Assembly (NCBI GenBank): GCA_046263055.1
Contig: JBHELO010000021.1
Location: forward strand, 34,279 to 98,278
DNA length: 64,000 bases
Direction of reading: 5' to 3'
Source of the DNA: DATAQC01 sp046263055
GTDB lineage: Bacteria; Actinomycetota; Acidimicrobiia; Acidimicrobiales; AC-14
A model generated the notes under the pieces. The model did not search any database. It was not told the origin of the DNA and saw nothing but the letters and a program-made list of their open reading frames with translations. The translations under genes were made by a program, and so were the position numbers. Shown in pieces: positions 24,529-33,140 of the stretch (the stretch's first letter is position 1; each line of letters begins with the position of its first letter).

Positions 24529-25137
24529 GTGGCAGCGCGCGTCGTCATCGCCGAGGACGAGGCCATCATCCGCCTCGACCTGCAGGAGACCCTGGAGGAG
24601 GAGGGCTATGAGGTGGTGGGCAGCACCGGCCGGGGCGACGAGGCCGTCACCATGGTGCGCGACCTCCGGCCCGACCTGGCCATCCTCGACATCAAGATGC
24701 CGGGCATGGACGGCATCAGCGCGGCCAAGGAGATCGCCGGCGGCCGGTGGGCGGCCGTCCTGATCCTCACCGCCTTCAGCCAGCGCGACCTGGTCGAGCA
24801 GGCCCGGGACGCGGGGGCCATCGGCTATCTGGTGAAGCCCTTCCAGAAGAGCGATCTGGTGCCCGCCATCGAGGTCGCCATCGGCCGCTTCTCGGAGTTG
24901 CGGGCCCTGGAGCAGGAGGTCCACAGCCTGGAGGAGCAGCTGGCCACCCGGCGCATCGTCGAGCGGGCGCGAGGCCACCTGATGGACACCTATCACCTGT
25001 CCGAGCAGGAGGCGTTCACGTTCATCCAGCAGACGGCCATGCGCCAGCGGGCCAGGATGCGGGCGGTGGCCGAGCAGGTCCTCGACGGCTCCCTGGCGCC
25101 GCCCCCGGCCGACGGGTCGGTCAACCCCCCGCGCTAG
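24529..25137 (+). CDS. pdtaR: ANTAR-domain response regulator (PdtaR-like)
   Basis: A 202-residue protein from GTG 24529, with GGGGGAG about 11 bases upstream. The receiver domain (1-120) has the acidic pocket AEDEAIIR, the phospho-acceptor Asp in LAILDIKMPG, and the conserved Thr and Lys (LTAF, LVKPF). The C-terminal ANTAR domain (about 135-190; LEEQLATRRIVERARGHLMD...AFTFIQQTAMRQR) binds paired RNA hairpins to relieve transcription termination. This is the architecture of mycobacterial PdtaR (Rv1626), whose kinase PdtaS is encoded elsewhere; no kinase is next to it here. The extra C-terminal Pro-rich tail is short. Confidence 0.92.
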   Translation: MAARVVIAEDEAIIRLDLQETLEEEGYEVVGSTGRGDEAVTMVRDLRPDLAILDIKMPGMDGISAAKEIAGGRWAAVLILTAFSQRDLVEQARDAGAIGYLVKPFQKSDLVPAIEVAIGRFSELRALEQEVHSLEEQLATRRIVERARGHLMDTYHLSEQEAFTFIQQTAMRQRARMRAVAEQVLDGSLAPPPADGSVNPPR

Positions 25138-25229
25138 CGCCGCCCCACCGGCTTGTGGCGCGCCCGAGCCCGGAGGCCATCAGCGTCGTCTGGCGCGCCG
25201 GAACGGCCACGGGCCGGGCGGTGGCCGCC

Positions 25230-26063
25230 TCAGGCGAGGGGGCCGCTCTTCTCCCATAGCTTGATGCCGCCCAGGATGCCGGCGGCGTTGTCCACCACCG
25301 TCACGCCGGGCCCGAGGTCGAGGGTCACCCGGGCGGCGTTCCCACCGCCCAGGTACACGTGGTCGGGGTTGAGCAGCGCGTCCAGGGTGGTCAACGCCCT
25401 GGCCACCCGCCGGTTCCACTTCTTGGCCCCGACCCGCTTGCGGGCGGCGTCGCCGATCTGCTCGTTGTAGGTCTGGCCCTTGCGAAAGGGGTGGTGGGCG
25501 ATCTCCAGGTGGGGTGCCAGGTGACCGTCCATGAACAGGCCGGTGCCCACGCCGGTACCCAGGGTCACCACCAGCTCGAGCCCGTGCCCGGCCACCACCG
25601 CCGCGCCCTGGAGGTCGGCGTCGTTCACGACCTTGGCCGGCTTGCCCAGGGCCCGGGACAGCTCACCGGCCAGGTCGAACCCCCGCCAGGCGGCCACCAG
25701 CTCGGGGAGGATCTCGGTGCCGGGCCCGGCGGCGGTCACGAAGTGGGGCGCGGTGAGCACCCGGCCCTTGCGGACCACGCCCGGGAAGCCGGCCGAGATC
25801 CGGTCGTAGGCGGGAAGGGGCGACACCAGCCCGGCCAGGGCGGTGACCAGGGCGGGAGGCGGCAGGGGATAGGTGGTGGGCACCCGCACCCGGTCCACCT
25901 CCATGGCGCCCGTCGCGTCCAGGACCGACGCCTTGAGCCCGGTGCCGCCGATGTCGATGGCCAGCGTGGTCGGCGGGGCGGGCGCCACGGGGGGGACCGG
26001 CAACGGCGGCACCTGCGGCACCTGCGGCACCTGCGGCACCGGCGAGCCGGCGGTGGTGGTCAC
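25230..26063 (-). CDS. ppgK: Polyphosphate glucokinase (ROK family)
   Basis: A 277-residue ROK-fold sugar kinase. The ATP/polyphosphate loop IDIGGTGLKASVLD comes at about residue 34, followed by SAGFPGVVRKG, KVVNDADLQG (catalytic Asp in NDAD) and LGTGVGTGLFMDG. LEIAHHPFRKGQTYNEQIGD and the basic helix ARKRVGAKKWNRRV match the polyphosphate-dependent glucokinases of actinobacteria. It phosphorylates glucose using polyphosphate or ATP. The N-terminus from ATG 26063 contains a VPQ repeat and Pro-rich stretch not found in the core enzyme; a GTG at 25988 would give a start just before the core. Confidence 0.88.
   Translation of the reverse strand: MTTTAGSPVPQVPQVPQVPPLPVPPVAPAPPTTLAIDIGGTGLKASVLDATGAMEVDRVRVPTTYPLPPPALVTALAGLVSPLPAYDRISAGFPGVVRKGRVLTAPHFVTAAGPGTEILPELVAAWRGFDLAGELSRALGKPAKVVNDADLQGAAVVAGHGLELVVTLGTGVGTGLFMDGHLAPHLEIAHHPFRKGQTYNEQIGDAARKRVGAKKWNRRVARALTTLDALLNPDHVYLGGGNAARVTLDLGPGVTVVDNAAGILGGIKLWEKSGPLA
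26008..26040. repeat. 9-bp tandem repeat (ggcacctgc) near the ppgK start
   Basis: Three full copies and a partial copy of ggcacctgc run from 26008. On the coding strand they give the VPQVPQVPQVP segment of the predicted polyphosphate glucokinase N-terminus. Because the copy number is a multiple of codons, changes would not shift the frame. Either the protein has a variable Pro-rich tail, or the repeat lies in the leader and translation begins at GTG 25988. Confidence 0.8.
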
Positions 26064-26186
26064 CGGACCAGGCTATCGACGCCGCCGGTCCGGGGGCCGA
26101 GGCCCGAGCCCGGGCGGCGCGCCAACGAGGCCGGGCGCCCGGTCCCCTCGAAGCTCGGGGCCAGGTGCCGTGCGTGAGCGCCTGCG

Positions 26187-27518
26187 TCAGGCGGCGCTGG
26201 GCTCGGGGCCAACGTCGGCGTCGTCCAGCTCCGGGGGGGTGGCGCCCTTGTCGGTGGTGCGGTCGTAGGCGCCCTCGCGATCGCGCTGGCTGTCGATGAG
26301 CCCCACCGGGCTGGTGAGCACCAGGGCGACCAGGGCGGCGACGAGGGTGGTGGGGAAGAGGCGGATGCCGGCCATCTCGCTGACCACGATCGTGCTGCCG
26401 AGCGGCGTCTTGGTGACGCCGACGTTGGCGGCGGCCATGGCCGCGGCCATGAGCACCACCTCGTGTGTCCCGGGGAACAGGACGTGGCCCAGGCGCCCCA
26501 TGGCCACGCCCATGAAGAAGAGGGGGATGATGAACCCGCCTCGCCAGCCGGAGGCCAGGGTGACGGCGGTGCCGGCCAGCTTGGCCACCAGGGCCAGGGC
26601 GAAGGTGGCCATTAGGGCCCGGCGGGCGAGGAGGGGGTCCACCTGGGCTTCGCCGAAGGTGAGGGCGTAGGGCGACAGGAAGGCCAGGGCGCCGAGGGCG
26701 AGGCCCCCCACCACCGGGCGCACCGTGGGGGGGAGCCGCCGGAACAGCCAGCGCAGGCCGAGGCTGCCGTAGCTGAAGGTGGCGGCCACCGCCGCGCCTG
26801 CGGCCCCTGCGGCCACCGCCCACAGGAGGTCGGCGCCGTCGATGGCCTGTGCGGCGGGGAAGCGCCACACCGGGGCGAGGCCGAGCCCGGTGATGGTGGC
26901 GTAGACCGCGTAGCCGCACAGCGACCCGACCACCGCCGGGAGGAGGGCCTCGTAGTACTCCAGGCCCCGCCGGTGGAGGAGCTCGAGGGCGAAGACGGCG
27001 GAGCCGAGCGGTGCGCCGAACAGCACCGTGAACCCGGCCGCCATCCCGGTGATGGTGAGGATGCGGACGTCCACCGTGCCGAGGCGCCGTCGCCGGGCCA
27101 CCCAGGTGCCGAGCGACCCCGTGGTCTGCACGAGCGGTGCCTCCGGCCCCATTGCCCCGCCCGCCGAGATGCACAACAGCGACACGGGGATCAGCGAGCG
27201 GAGGTCGCGGAGGTCCTCGTTCCCACCGAGCACGTGGATGTTGTCCACCAGCAGCTCGACGTCGCCGGGGCTGCCCAGCACCCACGTCAGGATCCCGACG
27301 GCCACTCCCACGCCGAGCAGCACGAAGAGGTGGGGCAACGTGTGCCAGTGGGTGGGCCAGAGGCCACGCTCCAGCAGCTTCAGGGCGCCCACGAACGCGG
27401 CCCCGGCGGCCCCGCCGAGGACACCGACCACCGCCACCATGCCCAGCACGCCCGGGTTGGGCGCCACCGCCAGCTCGCGCAGCGGGTTCCACATCCGGCT
27501 TCGCGGGGGCATCGGCAA
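26187..27518 (-). CDS. ClC-family chloride channel or antiporter
   Basis: A 443-residue integral membrane protein with about 10-12 hydrophobic segments. The selectivity motif appears as AGGAMGPEAPLVQ (equivalent to GxEGP, gating Glu retained), followed by GAPLGSAVFALELLHRRG and SGWRGGFIIPLFFMG, which correspond to the later ClC helices including the GxFxP motif (GGFIIP). It moves chloride or another anion, possibly coupled to protons. The C-terminus is short and lacks CBS domains. It diverges from a MarR-type gene with only 18 bp between the start codons, and a perfect inverted repeat fills that gap. Confidence 0.88.
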   Translation of the reverse strand: MPMPPRSRMWNPLRELAVAPNPGVLGMVAVVGVLGGAAGAAFVGALKLLERGLWPTHWHTLPHLFVLLGVGVAVGILTWVLGSPGDVELLVDNIHVLGGNEDLRDLRSLIPVSLLCISAGGAMGPEAPLVQTTGSLGTWVARRRRLGTVDVRILTITGMAAGFTVLFGAPLGSAVFALELLHRRGLEYYEALLPAVVGSLCGYAVYATITGLGLAPVWRFPAAQAIDGADLLWAVAAGAAGAAVAATFSYGSLGLRWLFRRLPPTVRPVVGGLALGALAFLSPYALTFGEAQVDPLLARRALMATFALALVAKLAGTAVTLASGWRGGFIIPLFFMGVAMGRLGHVLFPGTHEVVLMAAAMAAANVGVTKTPLGSTIVVSEMAGIRLFPTTLVAALVALVLTSPVGLIDSQRDREGAYDRTTDKGATPPELDDADVGPEPSAA

Positions 27519-27522
27519 AGTC

Positions 27523-27537
27523 TATCGTGGGGCGATA
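27523..27537. promoter_or_regulatory. Candidate MarR operator between divergent starts
   Basis: TATCG (27523-27527), five bases, CGATA (27533-27537) form a perfect inverted repeat in the 18-bp gap between the ClC and MarR starts; the last base is the A of the MarR ATG. A regulator bound here could block translation initiation regions and transcription of both genes. Arms of only 5 bp can arise by chance, so the confidence is modest. Confidence 0.4.
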
Positions 27538-28019
27538 TGAGGGTCCGCCTGGACGACGGCGACTACAGCCGCCTGCTGGACTTCCGGGACGGCCTTCGCC
27601 GGTTCCTGCACTGGAGCGGCGAGCGGGCCGGGGAGGCCGGGCTCACACCCGCCCAGCACCAGCTCCTGCTGGCCGTCCGCGCGCACGACGGCGCCGGGCA
27701 CCCCACAGTGGGCGACGTGGCCGACCACCTGCTCCTCCGCCACCACAGCGCGGTGGGGCTGGTGGACCGGGCGGAGGCGGCCGGGCTGGTGGCCCGCAGT
27801 ACCGACCCCGCCGACCACCGCGTGGTCCGCGTGCGCCTCACCGCCCTGGGCTCACGCCGCCTGGCCGCCCTCACCGCCCTGCACGTCGAGGAGCTCCGCC
27901 GCCTCGGCGCCCAGGGCTTCCCGATCTGGGCCGGCCTGGACGAGGCGCCTCCGTCCCCGGCGCCGGTCCCGCCGGCCGCCCCGGCTCCCCGGCCGGTGGG
28001 ACGGGTCAGCCGGCGCTGA
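27537..28019 (+). CDS. MarR-family transcriptional regulator
   Basis: A 160-residue winged-helix protein: helices to about residue 40 (SRLLDFRDGLRRFLHWS), recognition region PTVGDVADHLLLRHHSAVGLVDRAEAAGLV, and the wing STDPADHRVVRVRLTALG with the DxR motif typical of MarR. The last 30 residues are Pro/Ala-rich. It starts divergently from the ClC gene, which it may regulate, and its end overlaps the end of the DtxR-like gene by 14 bp. No good ribosome-binding site precedes the ATG; the transcript may be nearly leaderless. Confidence 0.85.
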   Translation: MRVRLDDGDYSRLLDFRDGLRRFLHWSGERAGEAGLTPAQHQLLLAVRAHDGAGHPTVGDVADHLLLRHHSAVGLVDRAEAAGLVARSTDPADHRVVRVRLTALGSRRLAALTALHVEELRRLGAQGFPIWAGLDEAPPSPAPVPPAAPAPRPVGRVSRR

Positions 28020-28665
28020 CGTAGAGCTGGGCGGCGAGAGCGGGGCCGAGGGCGATGCTGCCCTCGGCCAGGGTCAGGGTGAGGGTGCCGTCGGGGGCCT
28101 TGGCGTGCACCTCGGCCGCCGCCCCGGGGATGAAGTGGTGGCTGTCCAGGTAGATGAGGGCGTCCAGGTCCACCTCCACCTGTTCGGTGACCCGCTCCAG
28201 GCGAACGTGGTCGCCGGGCTGGGCCTCGGCCAGGGCCCGCAGGTCGTCACGGTCACCGCCGGCCCCGGGGATGGGGTTGCCGTGGGGGCACGTGGCCGGG
28301 TTCTGCAGCAGGGTGACCAGGCGGGACTCCACCTCGTCGGAGATCACGTGCTCCCACCGGCAGGCCTCCACGTGGGTCATGTGCCACGGGAGCCCGATGA
28401 CGTCGGTCAGGAGGCGCTCGGCCAGCCGGTGCTTGCGGACCACGCTCTCGGCCCGGGCCCGGCCCTTGTCGGTGAGGTGGACGGCCCGCTCCCGGACGTC
28501 CACCCACCCCTCGTCGCGCAGGCGCCGCACCATCTCCGAGACCGACGGCGGCGAGTGCCCGAGGTGCTCGGCGAGCCGGGCCTGGATGACCCGCGCCCCC
28601 TCCTCCTCCAGCTCCCAGATGGCCTCCAGGTACTCCTCCAACGGGGGGTGGAAGCCGTCCTGCAC
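28006..28665 (-). CDS. DtxR/MntR-family metal-dependent repressor
   Basis: A 219-residue protein from GTG 28665 (an upstream ATG at 28695 adds ten unlikely residues). The N-terminal winged helix reads PPLEEYLEAIWELEEEGARV...LAEHLGHSPPSVSEMVRRL, and the metal-binding helix is HVEACRWEHVISDEVE with the His, Cys, Glu-His ligands of the DtxR/IdeR family. PATCPHGNPIPG is also family-typical. The C-terminal FeoA/SH3-like domain (about 150-219) is present. It senses Fe or Mn and controls metal genes, none of which lie nearby. The start is 36 bp from polA, transcribed the other way. Confidence 0.92.
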   Translation of the reverse strand: MQDGFHPPLEEYLEAIWELEEEGARVIQARLAEHLGHSPPSVSEMVRRLRDEGWVDVRERAVHLTDKGRARAESVVRKHRLAERLLTDVIGLPWHMTHVEACRWEHVISDEVESRLVTLLQNPATCPHGNPIPGAGGDRDDLRALAEAQPGDHVRLERVTEQVEVDLDALIYLDSHHFIPGAAAEVHAKAPDGTLTLTLAEGSIALGPALAAQLYVSAG

Positions 28666-28701
28666 GGCGCCGATCCTACCCGGGAGCCGTACCATGCGGC
28701 C

Positions 28702-31458
28702 GTGGCCCTGGTGATGCTGCTGGACGGCAACTCCCTCGCCTACCGGGCGTTCTTCGCTCTCCCCACGGACCTGGCCACCGCCTCCGGCCAGGTCACCAAC
28801 GCGGTGTTCGGGTTCACGTCGATGCTGGTCAACCTGCTCAAGGACCACCGCCCGGATGCCATCGCGGTGGCCTTCGACCGCCCCGAGCCCACCTTCCGCC
28901 ACGCCCTGGTGGCCGACTACAAGGCGGGGCGCTCGGAGGCGCCCGACATCCTGCGCCAGCAGCTGGGCCTGGTGCGCCAGGTGGTGGAGACCATGCGCAT
29001 CCCCATCGTGGACGCCCCCGGCTACGAGGCCGACGACGTCATCGCCACCCTGGCCACCGAGGCCCGGGACCGGGGCGACGACGTGATCGTGGTCACCGGC
29101 GACCGCGACGCCTACCAGCTCGTGGAGGACCCCCACGTCAAGGTGCTCTACAACCGCCGGGGGGTGAGCGACTACGCCCTCTACGACGAGGCCGGGATCC
29201 TGGAGCGCACGGGCGTCACCCCCGACCTGTACCCCCAGTACGCGGCCCTGCGGGGAGACCCGTCGGACAACCTGCCCGGCGTGCCCGGCGTGGGCGAGAA
29301 GACGGCGGCCAAGCTGATCAACACCTGGGGCGACCTCGACGGCGTGTTCGCCCACGTCGACGACAACACGCCCAAGCTGCGCGAGAACCTCAAAGCCCAC
29401 GAGGCCCAGGTGCGATCCAACGCCCTGGCCACCCCCCTGGTGCGCGACCTGGAGCTGGACGTGGAGCTGGACGCCCTGAAGATGGGCCAGTGGGATCAGG
29501 AGGACGTGCGGAAGCTCTTCGCCTTCTTGGAGTTCCGCACCCTGTTCGACCGCCTGCTGGAGGCAACCAGCGGCCTGGAGGCCACCCCCACCCCCACCCA
29601 GCCCCCACTTGAGGTCGAGGTGGCGACCCTCCGGACGGAATCGCAGGCAGTTGAGGTCCTGATGGGGCTACGGGGGCAGGTGAGCGTGGCCGCCAGCTGG
29701 GAGGGCGAAGAAGGCCGGAGCCAGCTGCGGGGCGTGGCGATAGCGGAGGAGGTAGGCGGCCGGGTGGCCCTCCGGGAGGGGCCCCATGGGGAAGGGGCCC
29801 CATGGGGAGGGCGCCCGGAGGGACAGGACGCGGGCGCCGGGGGGGAAACGACCTGGTGGCTGCCCACCGAGCTGATGGCCGACGACCAGGTGCACCGAGC
29901 CCTGGCCACCGTGCTGGGCCCGCACGGCCCCCCGGTGTCCACCCACCACGCCAAGGAGCTGATGCGCGGCCTCGACCGCCTGGGCCTCGACGTCCTCTCC
30001 CTGGACGTGGACACCGCGGTGGCCGCCTACCTGGTGGACCCCGCCGAGGCCACCTACGTCCTCGACGACCTGGCCCTTCGGTACCTGGGCCTGGAGATCC
30101 GGTCGCCCGACGCCCCGCCCGCCGGCCAGCTCGACCTGGGCGGTACCACGCCCGACCCGGCCGAGGAGGCGGCCCGGCGGGCGGTGGCCGTCGCCCGCCT
30201 GGCCCCGACCCTGGCCGGCGTGCTCGACAGCCGGGGCCTGCGCCGCCTGTACGACGACGTGGAGCGCCCCCTGGTGCGGGTGCTGGCCCGCATGGAGAAG
30301 GTTGGCGTGCGGGTGGACGGCGAGCGGCTGCGGTCCCTGTACGAGGGGCTGGTGGAGGAGGGTGGGCGGCTGGAGGCGGAGATCCAGGTGCTGGCGGGGG
30401 AGCCCTTCAAGGTCAACTCCACGCCCCAGCTCCGCCACGTGCTGTTCGGCCAGCTGGGCCTCCAGCCCCAGAAGAAGACGAAGACGGGCTTCTCCACCGA
30501 CGCCGCGTCGCTGGAGAAGCTGCGGGGCCAGCACGCCATCATCGAGCCCCTGCTGCGGTACCGGGAGGTGGAGAAGCTCCGGTCCACCTACGGCGAGAGC
30601 CTGCTGGCCGAGGTGGCCGACGACGGTCGCATCCACGCCTCGTTCAACCAGACCGTGGCCCGCACCGGCCGCCTGAGCTCGGACCGCCCCAACCTGCACA
30701 ACATCCCGATCCGCACCGACGAGGGCCGCCGCATCCGCCAGGCCTTCATCCCCTCCGAGGGCTGCCGGTTCCTGGTGGCCGACTACAACCAGATCGAGCT
30801 GCGGGTGATCGCCCACCTCGCCCAGGACCCCGGGCTCATCGAGGCGTTCGCGTCGGGGCAGGACATCCACCGGGCCACCGCCGCCCGCCTGTTCACCACC
30901 GACCCGGGGGCGGTCACGGTGGCTCAGCGGTCCAAGGCCAAGATGGTGTCCTACGGCCTCGCCTACGGCATGGAGGCCTACGGCCTGGGCCAGCGCCTCG
31001 GCATCCCCACCGACGAGGCGGCCGAGATCCTGGAGGCCTACTTCGAGGCCTTCCCGAGCGTGCGGTCGTACATGGACCGCACGGTGGCCGAGGCCCGCGA
31101 CCGCGGGTACACGGAGACGCTGTTCGGCCGCCGCCGCCAGATCCCCGAGTTGTCGTCCACCAACTACCGGCTGCGCCAGGCCGGCGAGCGCCAGGCCATG
31201 AACGCCGGCATCCAGGGGCTGGCGGCCGACATCTTCAAGGTCGCCCTCGTTCGCCTGGACACCGAGCTGGAGGTGGCCGGGCTGGCCAGCCGCCTGGTGC
31301 TCCAGGTCCACGACGAGGTGATCCTGGAGGTGCCGCCGGCCGAGGAGGAGGCGGCGGCCGGCCTCACGGTGGACGCCATGAGAGGCGCCGCCGACCTGTC
31401 GGTGCCGTTGGAGGTCAACCTCTCCTGGGGCGCCAGCTGGGCCGACGCCAAGTCGTAG
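28702..31458 (+). CDS. polA: DNA polymerase I
   Basis: A 918-residue enzyme from GTG 28702 (GTG 28711 or ATG 28714 are alternatives). The 5'-nuclease domain (1-300) has LLDGNSLAYRAF, the Asp pair YEADDVIATLA and GDRDAYQLV. The polymerase domain has DYNQIELRVIAHLAQDP, RSKAKMVSYGLAYGM and QVHDEVILEVP with the catalytic Asp residues. In the middle domain the DxE motif of proofreading exonucleases is absent, so 3'-5' editing is probably lost, as in other actinobacterial PolA. An odd Gly/Pro/Arg-rich insert sits at about residues 355-385 and contains a DNA direct repeat. Confidence 0.96.
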   Translation: MALVMLLDGNSLAYRAFFALPTDLATASGQVTNAVFGFTSMLVNLLKDHRPDAIAVAFDRPEPTFRHALVADYKAGRSEAPDILRQQLGLVRQVVETMRIPIVDAPGYEADDVIATLATEARDRGDDVIVVTGDRDAYQLVEDPHVKVLYNRRGVSDYALYDEAGILERTGVTPDLYPQYAALRGDPSDNLPGVPGVGEKTAAKLINTWGDLDGVFAHVDDNTPKLRENLKAHEAQVRSNALATPLVRDLELDVELDALKMGQWDQEDVRKLFAFLEFRTLFDRLLEATSGLEATPTPTQPPLEVEVATLRTESQAVEVLMGLRGQVSVAASWEGEEGRSQLRGVAIAEEVGGRVALREGPHGEGAPWGGRPEGQDAGAGGETTWWLPTELMADDQVHRALATVLGPHGPPVSTHHAKELMRGLDRLGLDVLSLDVDTAVAAYLVDPAEATYVLDDLALRYLGLEIRSPDAPPAGQLDLGGTTPDPAEEAARRAVAVARLAPTLAGVLDSRGLRRLYDDVERPLVRVLARMEKVGVRVDGERLRSLYEGLVEEGGRLEAEIQVLAGEPFKVNSTPQLRHVLFGQLGLQPQKKTKTGFSTDAASLEKLRGQHAIIEPLLRYREVEKLRSTYGESLLAEVADDGRIHASFNQTVARTGRLSSDRPNLHNIPIRTDEGRRIRQAFIPSEGCRFLVADYNQIELRVIAHLAQDPGLIEAFASGQDIHRATAARLFTTDPGAVTVAQRSKAKMVSYGLAYGMEAYGLGQRLGIPTDEAAEILEAYFEAFPSVRSYMDRTVAEARDRGYTETLFGRRRQIPELSSTNYRLRQAGERQAMNAGIQGLAADIFKVALVRLDTELEVAGLASRLVLQVHDEVILEVPPAEEEAAAGLTVDAMRGAADLSVPLEVNLSWGASWADAKS
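29778..29807. repeat. 14-bp direct repeat inside polA
   Basis: ggggccccatgggg occurs at 29778-29791 and again at 29794-29807 with two bases between; each copy contains the 10-bp palindrome CCCCATGGGG. It encodes a low-complexity part of the inactive exonuclease region (about residues 359-369), and the 16-bp period is not a multiple of three, so the two copies are translated in different frames. It looks like a slippage product in a loop that tolerates change. Confidence 0.75.
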
Positions 31459-31595
31459 CCGGCGGGCCGGCGGCGCGCCGATCGGGGGGACGGTAGAATC
31501 GCCGGTGGCGCAGACCGCCCGTTCGCAGGTCCCCGCCCTCCCCTATACCCGAAATACGGGCGGGAGACTGTCCCCCCAGAAGCGAGACCACCGAC
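31459..31595 (+). promoter_or_regulatory. rpsA leader with possible -10 and hairpin
   Basis: The 137-bp gap between polA and rpsA holds a TAGAAT hexamer (31494-31499) that would serve as a -10, although no clear -35 precedes it. Further down, cccgccc (31532-31538) can pair with gggcggg (31558-31564), with an alternative small hairpin cccg-aaata-cggg inside. The rpsA start has no strong Shine-Dalgarno sequence, as is common for S1 genes, which are often autoregulated at the leader. Regulation here is inference. Confidence 0.4.
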
Positions 31596-33110
31596 ATGTC
31601 CGACCAGCCTTCGACAGGTACCGCCGCCGCACCTCCTGTCCCCGCCGACCTCGACGCGCCCGCCGGCGTGAGCACCGAGGCGCCGCCCGCCCCGCCCGCC
31701 GCCGACGACACCGCCAACGGCGCCGCTCAGGCCGGCCCCGGGGACCAGGGCGAGTACGTCTTCCGCCAGGTGGTGCTCGACGACCTGCCCGAGGGCACGA
31801 CCTTCGCCGACGCCATCGCCGGCACCATCGTGGAGTTCGACGACGGTGACATCGTGAGCGGCGAGGTCGTGAAGGTGGACCAGGACGAGGTCCTGCTCGA
31901 CATCGGCTACAAGTCCGAAGGCGTCATCCCCGCCCGAGAGCTGTCCATCCGCCACGACGTCGACCCCGGCGAGATCGTGGCCCTGGGCGACCGCATCGAG
32001 GCCCTCGTCCTCACCAAGGAGGACAAGGAGGGGCGCCTCATCCTCTCCAAGAAGCGGGCCCAGTACGAGCGGGCGTGGGGGACGATCGAGCAGATCAAGG
32101 AGAACAACGGCGTCGTCTCCGGCCCCGTCATCGAGGTGGTCAAGGGCGGCCTCATCCTCGACATCGGCCTGCGCGGCTTCCTCCCCGCCTCCCTCGTCGA
32201 GCTGCGCCGGGTGCGCGACCTGCTGCCCTACGTGGGCCGCAGCCTCGAGGCCAAGATCATCGAGCTCGACAAGCACCGCAACAACGTGGTGCTGTCCCGC
32301 CGGGCGTGGCTGGAGGAGACCCAGAAGGAGCAGCGCGAGGAGTTCCTCGACAACCTGAAGCCGGGCGAGAAGCGCCGGGGCACGGTGTCGTCGGTGGTCA
32401 ACTTCGGCGCCTTCGTGGACCTGGGCGGCATGGACGGCCTGGTGCACGTCTCCGAGCTCTCGTGGAAGCACGTGGCCCATCCCTCCGAGGTCGTGTCGGT
32501 GGGCGACGAGATCGAGGTGGAGGTGCTGGAGGTCGACCTCGACCGGGAGCGCATCAGCCTTTCCCTCAAGACCACCCAGCAGGACCCCTGGCAGGAGTTC
32601 GCCAACAACCACCGGGTGGGCGAGCTGGTCTACGGCCGGGTCACCAAGCTGGTGCCGTTCGGCGCCTTCCTCCAGGTGGGCGACGGCATCGAGGGCCTGG
32701 TGCACATCTCGGAGATGGCCGCCCACCACGTGGACCTGCCCGAGCAGGTCGTGTCCGCCGGCGAGGAGCTGTGGGTCAAGATCATCGACCTCGATCTCCA
32801 GCGCCGCCGCATCAGCCTCTCCATCAAGCAGGCGGCCGAGGGCGGCATCGTCTCGGCCGAGTACCAGGAGGCGTTCGGCGAGCACGCCTACGACGACGCC
32901 GGCAACTACATCGGCGGCGAGTACCAGGCCGGCGACTTCACGCCCGAGACCGAGGCGCAGGCGGCGTGGGCCGCCGAGTACGCGGCCGCCCAGGCCGCCG
33001 AGTCGTCCGCCGCCGGCCGGCCCGCCGGTGAGGACGGGGGCGGCGCCGCCCCGGCCGCCGAAGCCGCGGCCACGCCCGTCGCCCCCGGGGAGGGTCCGGT
33101 CGCCGGTTAG
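31596..33110 (+). CDS. rpsA: 30S ribosomal protein S1
   Basis: A 504-residue protein with four S1 RNA-binding domains (roughly 80-155, 165-240, 255-330, 342-415); the third and fourth have the classic GxVxxVxxFGAFVxL...GLVHxSE form (RGTVSSVVNFGAFVDLGGMD; GRVTKLVPFGAFLQVGDGI). Four domains is the usual actinobacterial form, compared with six in E. coli. The N-terminal 50 residues are a Pro/Ala-rich tail and the C-terminal 90 residues are acidic/Ala-rich, both likely disordered. It helps mRNA bind to the 30S subunit. Confidence 0.95.
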   Translation: MSDQPSTGTAAAPPVPADLDAPAGVSTEAPPAPPAADDTANGAAQAGPGDQGEYVFRQVVLDDLPEGTTFADAIAGTIVEFDDGDIVSGEVVKVDQDEVLLDIGYKSEGVIPARELSIRHDVDPGEIVALGDRIEALVLTKEDKEGRLILSKKRAQYERAWGTIEQIKENNGVVSGPVIEVVKGGLILDIGLRGFLPASLVELRRVRDLLPYVGRSLEAKIIELDKHRNNVVLSRRAWLEETQKEQREEFLDNLKPGEKRRGTVSSVVNFGAFVDLGGMDGLVHVSELSWKHVAHPSEVVSVGDEIEVEVLEVDLDRERISLSLKTTQQDPWQEFANNHRVGELVYGRVTKLVPFGAFLQVGDGIEGLVHISEMAAHHVDLPEQVVSAGEELWVKIIDLDLQRRRISLSIKQAAEGGIVSAEYQEAFGEHAYDDAGNYIGGEYQAGDFTPETEAQAAWAAEYAAAQAAESSAAGRPAGEDGGGAAPAAEAAATPVAPGEGPVAG

Positions 33111-33140
33111 GCCAGGACCAGCCACCGTGCCGGCCCTCCC

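Noticed and set aside
26008..26040. CRISPR-like array
   Set aside because: The 9-bp units are directly adjacent without spacers and lie in or next to coding sequence.
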